64,000 nucleotides of DNA from Aphanomyces cochlioides (Eukaryota > Oomycota > Saprolegniomycetes > Saprolegniales > Verrucalvaceae), in assembly GCA_019828595.1 (NCBI GenBank), contig JAHQRK010000002.1, positions 434,001 to 498,000 of the forward strand. Reading direction: 5' to 3'. The notes beneath the pieces were generated by a model. The model saw only the letters and a program-made list of their open reading frames with translations, was not told the origin of the DNA and did not search any database. The position numbers were made by a program, and so were the translations under genes. How positions within the stretch are numbered: the stretch's first letter is position 1; each line of letters opens with the position of its first letter. Below, in pieces: positions 1-9,753 of the stretch.

Positions 1-1068
1 TGAAATAGGACTCTGAAATGACCAAAAATTGACGAATCCAAACTCGCCGAAAAATCCGAACATATGACAAAACTGCATGTTTTGTTGAAAAGTAGCAAAT
101 TTCATGAAATTTTCACTGGAACCAAACAGGCCCTTATGAAAATTTGAGTTTAGTCATTTCCCCAATTTCGATTTATCCGGATACCCGGATAAACAAAGAT
201 ACCTGGGGACAGAATCTTCTTCCACTGGCGAGCACAGCGTGCAAGAGAGCAACGAGCTGGTATCGACAAGATGGTTGCGCTCGGCTGGATGCAATGGGCG
301 AATCGACTGGAGATGCCATGTAGCTACGTTTGAAAACAGAGCCATTGCCATGTTCAAGTGGAGCATTGTTCGGCACTTGTGATTAGCCACTTCTAGCCAC
401 TTATTCATAGGGGTAGAGCAAGCTATTTAACTTGCAAGACAATAAAGCGTTCGTGTGTTGTTCTTGTGGATGAAGACGCCCTGGTTGGCGGCTTCGCTGC
501 AGTAGGCTGCATTATACGCGGCGATCAGACAAGTGACCAATTTTCATCCACAAAGTGTGTATCATGTGGATAAACACATGCCGTACTTGCAATTTGGACT
601 CTTCTAGATTCACGGCTCTACTCATGGCTCATCGGTCTAGGCATCCGCAAGTCATTGGCAGCCACAAGAGCCCCAGCGACACCAAGAATTGGTTGGGGGT
701 TTCGTCGCTTCAAGTCGTTTCCCGCCGTTTCGACTGGTTTGGAATGCGTTGGGCGGCAAAGTTCGGATAACATATCCGGATTAGCTCTCGCTCCAGCCAC
801 ACAGTTTGTTGAAAGTATACAAATCTCAAGTATAAATGTATTTCACACACCTACCCCGTTCAAAATTAAACCACCGAATGTACGATTCTGTAAGACCGCA
901 CAGTACAAAAAATCGTTTGTATTTGTATTGAATCGATTGTTGCAACGTACGTACAATATTGTACATATGCCGTCCGCGAATTTGTGATGCTCGCGGCTTC
1001 GAAAAAGGTCGAGAGGGGGAAGTGAGCCCCAGCACAAGCAAATCAGCCGGGTCAGCGATAGAAGAACA
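1..1068. other. Intergenic stretch, no supported gene
   Basis: I see no open frame here with protein-like composition or believable splice sites. The stretch contains several copies of a palindromic motif around TATCCGGATA (near 174-195 and 764-778) that recurs in other intergenic gaps of this window. The right part is presumably the promoter of the acidic protein gene that starts at 1069. Confidence 0.6.
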
Positions 1069-1508
1069 ATGGTAAGAAGCGCGGAAATGACTTAAAATTG
1101 ACGTGTTTGTGTAGAGCACAAAGGCTGCCAAAGGTTCCAAGGGTGCTGCCAAGCCCAAGCACGTCGAAGAAGACGTTGATGTCCCTGAAGAGGACGAAGA
1201 AGTCGAAGAAGAAGATAGTGCACAAGATGAAGAGGAAGAAGGAGGAGATGAAGAAGGTGATGAAGAAGAAGGCGAAGGCGAAGAAGAGGTGGGTTTAGCA
1301 TATTTGTACACCAATTTTGAGGTTTGCCACGACGGAATATGTACTGATGTGTGGCATGACGTAGGACGACGAAAACGACGAAGAATTTGAAGGCGAAGGT
1401 GGTGACGACGACGACGACGACGAAGACCACGAAGAAGATGAAGAGGCAGAAGACGACGATGATGACGACGAAGACGAAAAGCCTCCTTCCAAGAAGCAAA
1501 AGAAATAG
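1069..1508 (+). CDS. Small highly acidic protein with basic C-terminal tail
   Basis: Three exons: 1069-1071 (the ATG alone), 1115-1288 and 1365-1508, all in phase 0, giving 106 residues. The first intron (1072-1114) starts GTAAGA and ends GTGTAG. After a short Lys/Ala/Ser-rich N-terminus almost all residues are Glu or Asp, in long runs, and the protein closes with a Lys-rich tail (PPSKKQKK) that looks like a nuclear localisation signal. This composition is known from histone-binding and nuclear chaperone tails (prothymosin- or nucleoplasmin-like); a chromatin or nucleolar role is inferred from composition only. The Asp/Glu codon runs produce long Ser/Arg/Leu-rich open frames on the opposite strand, which I take as shadows. 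An exon consisting only of the start codon is unusual but the splice signals are good. Confidence 0.75.
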
Positions 1509-2408
1509 ACACATCAAATCGGCACCACACACACCTCTTGGCGTCCACCACATGCCACTCGTGTGCTGAAGCGAGACTTGTTGTTTTTTAAACCGTCAAA
1601 AATGCATATTCCATCTCTCGGGTACACCAAACAAGCATGAAACCCCGTGTCTTTGCTTACTTCAGTCGCTCCCCTGGCCCGACTTTACGATCCCCAACCA
1701 CCAAGTCACACCCAAGCCAACCTCTGTAACATTAACGTCCATAACTTCTTTCTCTTGTTTACTTCTCCGCCAAGCATTGCCCAACGGCATGGATAGAGCG
1801 AGGACTTTCGTCGCCATGAGCATCCAAATTGATCGCGGCCTCAAGTTGCCCATGGACCAATTCAACTGGCGTACTTAAGATGATCGAACTTTATACTGTA
1901 TATATTGATATTTTTAATTCAGAATTTTCCATCAATATGTATATATTTCAACTGTTTCATGCTTGATAACGTATTAAAAATGTAATTTTTGGATTAATTC
2001 AAATTGTAATGTAATTTCTGGAGTTCGAGATGGTCGTCCAGATCAGATTCATGAGGCGTACTTTGACCAACATGTAGAACTTACAAAAACAGGACACTTC
2101 ACTTGGGTTCCACCAGGTTGAATGTTTGAATTGCTGACGACGACTGGTGGAGTGCGACAGTCTTGCATGTGCCGTTCTCAAGTTGAAGAGTCGACTTGCA
2201 GTTAAGTTGTTTACCATGTGTATCGACGAGGTCGGTTTGAGCAATTATTGACATTTTTCTGAATTTTGAAGATATTTTTTGGAGAAAAAGATCGAAAATC
2301 CGATATTTGTCAAAAATATTTCTATGTTCAATATTGATCTCCACAACAACGCCCTTCCACGATGAACATGGGAAGATCGATGCACTGCTTGAGGCTCACC
2401 TCAGGAAT
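1509..2408. other. Intergenic stretch with possible gene remnant
   Basis: No complete gene is supported. Around 2099-2230 on the minus strand there is a short protein-like stretch (STLQLENGTCKTVALHQSSS) ending in a stop at 2099, which might be a decayed exon. No start or splice structure was found for it. The rest is AT-rich. Confidence 0.45.
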
Positions 2409-3212
2409 TTAACCCACCATGTTGCGCTTACGCCCTCTTGAACGCACTTGATACAGTCTGTGGAAGGTTGCATCGGAACGGCGCGACTTCGCTTTGTACG
2501 CTCGAAGGATCTCAGCAACCTAGACCAGCGAATTATTCAAGTCAAAGGAAACTGGCACATACCAGAGGATCCGAGTTGACGTGTGTGCTCTGGAAAGCTC
2601 GCTCCATCACGTACAAATCGACTGCTTTGTCTTCAGGAAGAGGTTGCGAATTGGCCAAACCAAAGTCAATGACAGTCTACGCAGTGAAATAAAGTCACAA
2701 AGGCCAGGTTGCTGGAAAACGTACAATTGAGGATGTGCTAGCGTTTTTCTTCATCAAGTTGGACGTGGTGAGATCGCCGTGAACAATGTCAGCATCGTGC
2801 ATACGCGCAATGGCAACACCAACTTGGAAGCACACTTCCAGAGCTGCGGGATCGTATTGTTGGGTCTCTGCGTTGTAGGAATCGTACAAGAACTGCTTGA
2901 CGCTCTTGCCAAGGATGCGCTCCATGTATAATCGTCCGTGCTTTTCATCAATGACAAAGATGCACGGCGTATCCACGCCGGCTTTGCGGCATTTCATATT
3001 GCATCGCGCTTCTTGCACAAGCCGACGGTGGCTGAGTTTTCGATCCAGCTGGCGCAATCGATAAGTCTTCACCACTCGCTCTTTAATCACACACGGACGG
3101 CCTGCAAAGTCACCAGCGTATACAATCTACACAGTTCTCTGAGATCACGACCATGATGTAATTCTCTCACCGCTTCAGCGCCTTGACTGATCACTTCCAA
3201 TCCTTCGGTCAT
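2409..3212 (-). CDS. BUD32: KEOPS complex atypical kinase BUD32 / TP53RK
   Basis: Four exons read right to left: 3212-3171, 3126-2725, 2676-2563 and 2519-2409, joined by introns of 43-48 nt, giving 222 residues, the usual size for this minimal kinase. Seen in sequence: N-terminal [14 protein letters not shown] followed by [20 protein letters not shown] with the ATP-binding Lys, the catalytic loop [12 protein letters not shown], the TVIDFGLA magnesium-binding DFG, and the C-terminal [12 protein letters not shown] signature typical of Bud32. Known role: ATPase/kinase subunit of KEOPS, needed to make t6A37 on ANN-reading tRNAs, in cytosol and nucleus. The start chosen is the only ATG that places the QGAE loop at the N-terminus. 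It shares a 221-bp promoter gap with the divergent PX gene. Confidence 0.95.
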
Positions 3213-3433
3213 GCTCCTGTTCCAGTCGAACCACCACTCAGCTCATTTATCCCAATTATCCGGAAGTCTACTTTCCGGACAACAAGAGCTTGTCTGGATA
3301 AAAAGAGTTAACCGGATTGTTAACTGGTTTTAAGTTATTTTTTAAAATAACTTATTAATGCTTTATGAGTTTCAGCCACATTTATTTTAAAAAATAAATT
3401 TGGCTTCTAAGTGGCTTGTTCGGCTGAGGGAAG
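3213..3433. promoter_or_regulatory. Shared divergent promoter region
   Basis: This 221-bp gap separates the start codons of BUD32 (minus) and the PX-domain gene (plus), so it should hold both promoters. It contains AATTATCCGGA, TTCCGGACAA, TCTGGATAA and AACCGGATT, variants of the TATCCGGATA motif found at other gene starts in the window. Promoter function is inferred from position only. Confidence 0.5.
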
Positions 3434-4858
3434 ATGAACATCAGCGCGCTCATCACGGGCTATGAAACAGTCGGCGATCACACAGAGTTTGTCGTGCAGG
3501 TAAGCTTTGTTTAAATGAAGAAAAGAATTGTAGTGGACTGTCTCTGTGTAGATTAGCTGCAGCGGCGTTGTCTGGCTCATTTCACGCCGATTCAGTGACT
3601 TCGACCAACTGCACTGTCGTCTTGAAAACGCATTTCCATTGACTGCGCGACTGCCAGAGAAGCAATGGTTTGGACGGTAAGTGCTCGGGTGTATTTATAA
3701 ACAAGGAAGAAGGAAGAGGAGGTTTTCTCTCGAAGACGACAACTCAAGCGAAATCGACACCCACGAATTGCATTTTCCATACAGTCTGCACCTAATCGGG
3801 AGAGGGACGGACACTCGGAAGCAATCTCGACATAGTGGGCAGAAGTATGGTCCTTGCTCTACGACGAACGCACTTGCCAAAGCAGAAGTGGCATTTGCAG
3901 GGGCAGTAGGAGCAACAGTGCTTGCAGTGGACTTTGTTGCCACTGACGAGACGAAGGACAACGAGTATGTGGTGCAACAACCACGTCATGACTGCCAAAA
4001 TCACTTGATCTTAACTGACTTGTGGTCGAACTCTGTCCAAAACAAGCTGCTACTGTTGTTGCTTCTACTTGCCACTGGCTAGTGCTTCTTCTGTGGCATT
4101 TACAATTGTTGGAGGCATCCATGTACTTTGCTCTAGCGCTTGTTCCGAGAGAGAAAAGATGCCTCTTGCCTTTTTCCTTTAGGAAGAATCGAGCAGGGAC
4201 TAAGTCAATGTGTAGATTCGATCCAAACTTCCTTGTCAAGCGTCAAGCGGGTCTCCAAGTCTACTTGGATGCACTTTTGCAAGTTCCTGGCATCCTTGAG
4301 GACCGATCGCTTCAGCATTTCTTTGAGGTAGCCCTGTCTTCCTTTCTCATGGTCATTCATCGGATTGATGTAGATTGAAAAGAACGTCGAGCTTCATGCT
4401 GACCACGTTCGCAATTCGACGCTCTCAATTGGATCGAATGGCCATCTCAAGCACATGTCGGAAGCAGAGCGATGGCACGCCATTGTTGACAAGACGGCAC
4501 ATGCATTGATTGACATTTCGGAAGTCCCAGAACCTCTTGAGGTCTTTCTTGGCATAATCCATGCTGATCTAATGATTTGGGGTTTGATTAGGTTGAACAA
4601 GCCCAGCAAAAGCGTGCGGAAGTGTTGGCTGCGTTGACCAAAGATGAAGAACATTCAAGCTCTCCATTGAAGTCAGCAGCTCCAGTCGTGGCAGTTCCCA
4701 TTGACGGCAGTGCGGCTGTGAATTACGCAACGACCAGCGCATGGCTCGAAAATCTTCATGTGACACTGACGGCTCAAACAAGCGTGATCCGTCCTCCAAA
4801 CGAAGCGCTCATCGCCTTCATGCCAACGACACAACCTGACACCGTAGCCGTGAATTAA
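3434..4858 (+). CDS. PX-domain phosphoinositide-binding protein
   Basis: Five exons: 3434-3499, 3552-3676, 4216-4327, 4374-4541 and 4592-4858, giving 245 residues with all phases consistent. The N-terminal half is a PX domain: residues from MNISALITGYETV through VWLISRRFSDFDQLHCRL (the WxxxRRFSDF core), the LPEKQWFGRF loop and the closing helix with RQAGLQVYLDALL. PX domains bind phosphoinositides, usually PI3P, and recruit sorting nexins to endosomes. The C-terminal half has a predicted helix and a low-complexity Pro/Ala/Thr end with no known domain. Intron 2 is 539 nt, about ten times longer than any other intron here, and has partly matching inverted ends (listed separately). The stop lies 16 bp from the stop of the convergent PHD gene. 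Confidence 0.88.
3705..4177. repeat. Possible foldback/MITE-like insertion in an intron
   Basis: Within the 539-nt intron of the PX gene, the sequence at 3705-3732 (GGAAGAAGGAAGAGG...TTTTCTCTCG) is imperfectly repeated in inverse orientation at 4146-4177. An inner pair near 3895-3920 and 4050-4080 also matches inversely in part. This suggests a small insertion with inverted ends or an old foldback. No target duplication is clear. Confidence 0.35.
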
Positions 4859-4874
4859 AATGGTCGTAACGCGT

Positions 4875-7800
4875 TTATTTCTTGGCTTGTTTGCGAAACC
4901 CACGGATGTAAAGCATCAGTTCGACGTGGAGACGGTCGAAGGATGTGTTTTCTGGAATCCCAAAGACGGCCCTTTCTAGCATGGCGACGGACTCCGCGGG
5001 GCGAATTGTCAAGGGCTGGCCCCATTTCAATCGCAAAATGGTTTGCTCGTCCGCGACGAGACGTTTCTCGAGAATTTCCCATAGCCATTGAATCGTTGGG
5101 TGGTTTGGAGAAAATGGGGCGTCGTAGCGAATCTTGGTGGTTTTCCAATGGTCAAATGTGTTTGGAAAGGTTTCGTGGTGGAGCAAAACATACCATTCAA
5201 ATCCATTCCAATTATCCAAAGCTCCAGGCAGTACGTCACTGAAACCCGACTTGAAATGCGCCGCAAGATTTGGTTTAAATACCGCCGGCGTGTCGAGAAA
5301 CGGTGGTGGCAATATGGCCAAAGGAAGACGTTGGTTGACCAAGACCATGTGACCAAGCAAGCGGCCTAGCAATACAAAGACTTTGGCCTCCATTGAAAAG
5401 AGCATATGTCCCAGCCGACGTAGTTGAAGTGCTAAGACGTTCCAAATGTACACGTCTCGAGTACTGAGCAAGTTGCTGAGCATTCCGTCTTCTGTGAATT
5501 GAATCGCTATTTCTTGTCTCCATGTCTGAATGGGATATTGTGTGCCATGCAAGCTTAAAGTCTCCCAAAATTTTGCCTCAGATGGAATACGCATTGTAAA
5601 TATAGGCTGGCGCGACTGGATCGTCGATGCAAAGAGCCGCAATTGTTCACGTTTGATGTCGAGACGAAGACATTTCCGAAAGCGGACAAAGAATGGACTC
5701 AAGTATGCAATGGGATTCGATCGTGCAATCTCTTGCAAGAAATCAAACAGTGGCAAATACGAAGCCATCCAATTGAGCAGTTGAAGCAGCTTGGCACTCT
5801 CCGTCTTGCGGTTTTCAAACACGTATTGGAGTTGTTCAAACGTAGAAACACGAAGCAGCGCCAACGAGCACGATGCTGTCGTTGAGTGCATGATAGGCCA
5901 CAGCCCAGATTGAGGATGCGGCCTCGTGACTTCAAATTTTGCGTCTACAAGCGTCGTCACGGCAGTCGCAAGACCATTCTCGACCGCAAAATGCACTAAG
6001 GGTTCGTCGGCAAAAAGCGTTGGAAGGGTGGCTGATATGATCCAGTTGTGTTTGTGCAGCAAGGCATGATGGACGATTGTGCGGTGCTGCTGGTCTTTGG
6101 CCATCCAGGCGGCTGAGCTTCCATTTGTAATGAGTACAGACAAATGTGAAGCATTGAATGATCCTTGCTGCGCAGCCAACATCGCCGGGGTTTCCATCTT
6201 GATATTGGGTTTTTCAATCATTTCACGAGGAATCGCGGCAATGAGTGCGTCAAAATTCGAAGGAAGAACTTGGCAGATATCGTGGACTATAGTATTGCCT
6301 GTTGTGGCATTCACAAAGGTCTTCAAATGAGGCATTTCTGTCAAGAGCGACAAGACTTGGGCAGGTTGCTTCTGCAAAAGGTAAAACAACGGAGTGTGAC
6401 TGTGCATATCGGTCTCTTCGAGCCACTTGGGTTGAATCAAAGTGAGCACGGGAATGCACTGGAAATGTCTATTTAGAACAGCCAAATGCAATGGATTGCG
6501 GTCGAATAAATCGCGAATCGAGAGGCATTCATCTGGTTCGAAGATCTGTTGAATGTCTTGGAGGACAGCTTTAGAACCTCTGGCGGCTGCAACCAAGAGG
6601 CCATTGGATCCATTCTGCTTGTAGTTTAAAAAGTTGCTTTTCGTTTCATGCGCTAAAGCCAATCGAAACATTCGGGACGCATTGCTTTCGCAGCACTGAT
6701 ACAATTGTTCCAACCGGTTTGCGACTGTAGCAGGCGGGATCGTACTGCATGCCGAGCATACAAAAGGACTAGCGGCAACAACACATGTTGCATGAAACCA
6801 AGTGCCACAAGACTCAGTCCAGCATTGAATCCATTCCCCAGTGTAGTCTTCGACAGCCACAGAGCCACAGTAGCAGGAAATTGTGGAGCGAGGCATTGAG
6901 CTTGGGCGCCATATTGGATTCGGAGGCTCGAGCTTCATCGCCTTGGATGTTGGGCGACTCGAAGTCTTGTTGGTGGATTTTTGCGGAGATGGCGTCTCAA
7001 CTGCTTCGTCTGCCTTTTGACTTCTAGTACTGGGGCCACGTTTAGGAGGCGGAGAGAGGGCATCACTATCGACCGACGACGAAGAATCCACACGATTTCT
7101 TCTCAAACGCTTCAACTGTCGTTTTGGGGGCGAATTGTCGCTGGAGTCATTTGCTTCTTCAGTGATGCGGACTTTTCGCGGCGAAGTTCGCCTCAGCTGG
7201 TTCACTACCGAATTTTTCTTGGTTGCCTTTGTACTCTCTTCTTCGTTATTAAAACTGGAGGCTTCATTCGGTTTTTCTGACTTCCCAGATGCCTCTGAGG
7301 TCAAAGGACTTGCAGGCTTGGCTGATGAAGACCGAGGCGCATCTTGCGCTTTAGGCGGTGGGCTCACTCCATCATTTTGCGTTTCGTCTTGTTTGCAAGA
7401 AACTGCTTGAGGGTCATTGCCTTGACTTTGTTGGTGTGCAACTGGATTTTCAGTAGAGGCAATAGCTGCACTCTTATCGTCTGACGTCGTCATGCTAGCT
7501 GAAAGGACCTCTGGTAGCAGTTTTGCTGAAGAATTTGATTCACTTGCCATTGGAGGCTGCACAGTCGTTGAGGCAGCTTGACATTTTTCATCGGCAGGAT
7601 TCGAAGACTGAGCAAGACTTTTTGCTGGGTCTGGTAAGTCTTTTCCTTCCAAAGGGGAACTATTGGGCTCACTGGGCTTCTCATTATTGTCACCAACTTT
7701 TTTCGCGGGATTGTCATCATTGGCTTGTCCTGATGTTCGCTTGGAAGATGGATGAATGGGCTCATCCCATGCAGTGCGGCCTTTTGATGATGGACTTGAT

Positions 7801-9482
7801 TTTGGGACATCCAGGCCAGAAGAGGACGATATCTTTGGCGATGTTTCATTTGAGCTGGTGTGGTTTTGCGATGGCTCATCTGGAGTTGGCGGCGAGTATC
7901 CATGATCCGTTGCAAGATCATCAGGATTCGGACGACTTTGAACGGTTGATGAAGGTTTATCTCCATCGCGGCGATTTTCTTTGGCTTTTTCCGACGCCTG
8001 TGGGTAAATAGGCTCATCCCACGCTGAATGCCCTTTTGAAGAGCTTGACTGGGGCACGTCCCATCCTGAGGACGAAGGCTTGCTTGACGACGACCATCCA
8101 TTTGAACTTCGTCGGCGAGGAGATCGCTGTGGTGACCTTCGGCTCAAATTGTTCCCTTCATAGCGGCGTGGAGACCTCTCAGGTGACCTTCGTCTCGAAC
8201 TGTTTGCGTCGTAAATTGGACGACACTGAGCAGTGGATATGTTTTCACTCCTTGGGTACCCCCTGTCAAATCTTAAGCCCGGCTCGTCCCGGCCCGAACG
8301 ACTCTTCGATGTCGAACTTGGCCGTTCATCATCTCGACGGTACGATGAGTGCCTCTTTGATGAATCCACACTCCACACACTACGACGAGAGGTCTCTGGA
8401 GTCATTCTTGGCGTAGACTTCTGCGAGGAACTCCAATCATTGCTTGAACGGGATTGAACGGGAAGTGGCCTTTCTGATCGATTTCTCGAACTGTGAGAAG
8501 CCTCACGAGAAGATTGCTGGTGATTCGATCGCTGGTATCCATGACCACTAACAGAGGTTGTGCTTCCTCGGCGGTCGTATTCAGTAGGGTAACTGTGAAC
8601 CGACTGTCTGCTTACAGACTGGTCGCTCTTGGATCGTTCAAGAGGATGATGACCATAAGAAGAGGAGGAATTTCGACGAGGATCCAATTCGGGGTAGTCT
8701 CTTCTTCCACTTGATTCATGTCTAGCTACGGACGAGGAGCCACGCTGCTCCGAGGTGGACGACTTCTTGGAGGATGTAGGGCCATACAAAGTATAATGAA
8801 AACTGTACTGCTCGGATGGGTGCTTGGATACAGCCTGAGATGGAGTATGAGGCGGTTGATGAAGTTGGGCTGGAGATGTGTCTCGCCGTGTGTGTTTGGG
8901 TGGATCGCCAGGCTTAACGACTTGAACTGCAGGAGGTAGCTGTGCTCGTTTTACGGTTGCATTGTTTTCTTTGAGCCAAAGCTTCAATTCTGGATCATCA
9001 TCCCACAATTGGTCTTCCGTGCGATATCGATATCGTGCAGTGCGGGCCACCAAATCGGACATACCCCAAGAGTACATACTTCCGACGTAAAATTCCTGCA
9101 GGAGCGCTGTATTCTCCACTTGGGCCACTTCTATCCAAGTGTCTTCCAACGGCCCAAGATCTCGCCATCGAATGCGCACCATGTACCACACTTGCTCTCG
9201 TTTCTCCATCGATGCACAACATATCATATCAATCACCTTTTTCATCGTTCGGTGCGTCTCTGTATGGGGCGAACGGATGGGACTGTGGCAACTGCCGTCA
9301 CATTCTTTCAAGCGTAAGCCTCGGTCCGTCATGACCAGAAATCTTCTCCTGTAGAAAAAAGCAGGTGTATTGTGCTCCATGACAAGTTGCTCATCAAATG
9401 CAGGCGGTAGAAGCACGCGAAAGGCTAGATCTGTCGATGGAATGTACACCGCGAGGTCATCCGTCAGCGGCTCAATTGACAT
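4875..9482 (-). CDS. Large nuclear-type protein: chromo-like, RS-rich, PHD finger, ankyrin repeats
   Basis: Single exon of 1,535 residues starting at the ATG at 9482; the frame is open slightly further upstream but only from a TTG. Residues about 95-125 (MVRIRWRDLGPLEDTWIEV) resemble a chromodomain core. Residues about 200-860 are Ser/Arg/Pro-rich and disordered, with many RSPRR-type stretches as in splicing or chromatin proteins. A PHD finger lies at about 866-908: CYC, then CWTESC, HATC and CSAC give a Cys/His zinc pattern. From about 940 to 1,200 there are degenerate ankyrin repeats (for example RNPLHLAVLNRHFQCIPV). PHD and chromo folds read histone marks, so a chromatin reader/scaffold is inferred. 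The C-terminal 300 residues have no recognised domain. It diverges from TRM11 across 271 bp and ends 16 bp from the PX gene. Confidence 0.85.
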   Translation of the reverse strand: MSIEPLTDDLAVYIPSTDLAFRVLLPPAFDEQLVMEHNTPAFFYRRRFLVMTDRGLRLKECDGSCHSPIRSPHTETHRTMKKVIDMICCASMEKREQVWYMVRIRWRDLGPLEDTWIEVAQVENTALLQEFYVGSMYSWGMSDLVARTARYRYRTEDQLWDDDPELKLWLKENNATVKRAQLPPAVQVVKPGDPPKHTRRDTSPAQLHQPPHTPSQAVSKHPSEQYSFHYTLYGPTSSKKSSTSEQRGSSSVARHESSGRRDYPELDPRRNSSSSYGHHPLERSKSDQSVSRQSVHSYPTEYDRRGSTTSVSGHGYQRSNHQQSSREASHSSRNRSERPLPVQSRSSNDWSSSQKSTPRMTPETSRRSVWSVDSSKRHSSYRRDDERPSSTSKSRSGRDEPGLRFDRGYPRSENISTAQCRPIYDANSSRRRSPERSPRRYEGNNLSRRSPQRSPRRRSSNGWSSSSKPSSSGWDVPQSSSSKGHSAWDEPIYPQASEKAKENRRDGDKPSSTVQSRPNPDDLATDHGYSPPTPDEPSQNHTSSNETSPKISSSSGLDVPKSSPSSKGRTAWDEPIHPSSKRTSGQANDDNPAKKVGDNNEKPSEPNSSPLEGKDLPDPAKSLAQSSNPADEKCQAASTTVQPPMASESNSSAKLLPEVLSASMTTSDDKSAAIASTENPVAHQQSQGNDPQAVSCKQDETQNDGVSPPPKAQDAPRSSSAKPASPLTSEASGKSEKPNEASSFNNEEESTKATKKNSVVNQLRRTSPRKVRITEEANDSSDNSPPKRQLKRLRRNRVDSSSSVDSDALSPPPKRGPSTRSQKADEAVETPSPQKSTNKTSSRPTSKAMKLEPPNPIWRPSSMPRSTISCYCGSVAVEDYTGEWIQCWTESCGTWFHATCVVAASPFVCSACSTIPPATVANRLEQLYQCCESNASRMFRLALAHETKSNFLNYKQNGSNGLLVAAARGSKAVLQDIQQIFEPDECLSIRDLFDRNPLHLAVLNRHFQCIPVLTLIQPKWLEETDMHSHTPLFYLLQKQPAQVLSLLTEMPHLKTFVNATTGNTIVHDICQVLPSNFDALIAAIPREMIEKPNIKMETPAMLAAQQGSFNASHLSVLITNGSSAAWMAKDQQHRTIVHHALLHKHNWIISATLPTLFADEPLVHFAVENGLATAVTTLVDAKFEVTRPHPQSGLWPIMHSTTASCSLALLRVSTFEQLQYVFENRKTESAKLLQLLNWMASYLPLFDFLQEIARSNPIAYLSPFFVRFRKCLRLDIKREQLRLFASTIQSRQPIFTMRIPSEAKFWETLSLHGTQYPIQTWRQEIAIQFTEDGMLSNLLSTRDVYIWNVLALQLRRLGHMLFSMEAKVFVLLGRLLGHMVLVNQRLPLAILPPPFLDTPAVFKPNLAAHFKSGFSDVLPGALDNWNGFEWYVLLHHETFPNTFDHWKTTKIRYDAPFSPNHPTIQWLWEILEKRLVADEQTILRLKWGQPLTIRPAESVAMLERAVFGIPENTSFDRLHVELMLYIRGFRKQAKK

Positions 9483-9753
9483 CTTGTGTGAGGATTTCAA
9501 AATGAGATTTTATCCGATTTTCAAATTCATTGTATATTTTTATTCAAAAGTTAAATTATTCATATAAATATTAAATAAATGTTGCAAAAATATATTTTAA
9601 TGCAATAGCGGATATATCATATTATAATGCGATATTATTACCATATACAAATTCCAAGTGTCATGAATGTATTTTTAAACGAATTGGACTTTCCAGTTCG
9701 CGCACTTTTCGAGTTTGAAATTGGCAGCGCAACCACTCAATGACCTGAGTGTC
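9483..9753. promoter_or_regulatory. Shared divergent promoter region, AT-rich
   Basis: A 271-bp, very AT-rich gap between the start codons of the PHD/ankyrin gene (minus) and TRM11 (plus). It should contain both promoters; no specific element is identified. Confidence 0.45.

Noticed and set aside
826..1551. Long minus-strand Ser/Arg/Leu-rich ORFs
   Set aside because: They are the reverse complement of the Asp/Glu-coding runs of the acidic protein gene.
3681..4082. 133-residue plus-strand ORF
   Set aside because: It lies inside the long PX-gene intron, ends in a poly-Leu stretch and resembles no protein; more likely part of the inserted sequence.
9715..9753. Upstream extension of TRM11
   Set aside because: It would need a TTG start; the family begins at MPPYLV from the ATG at 9754.
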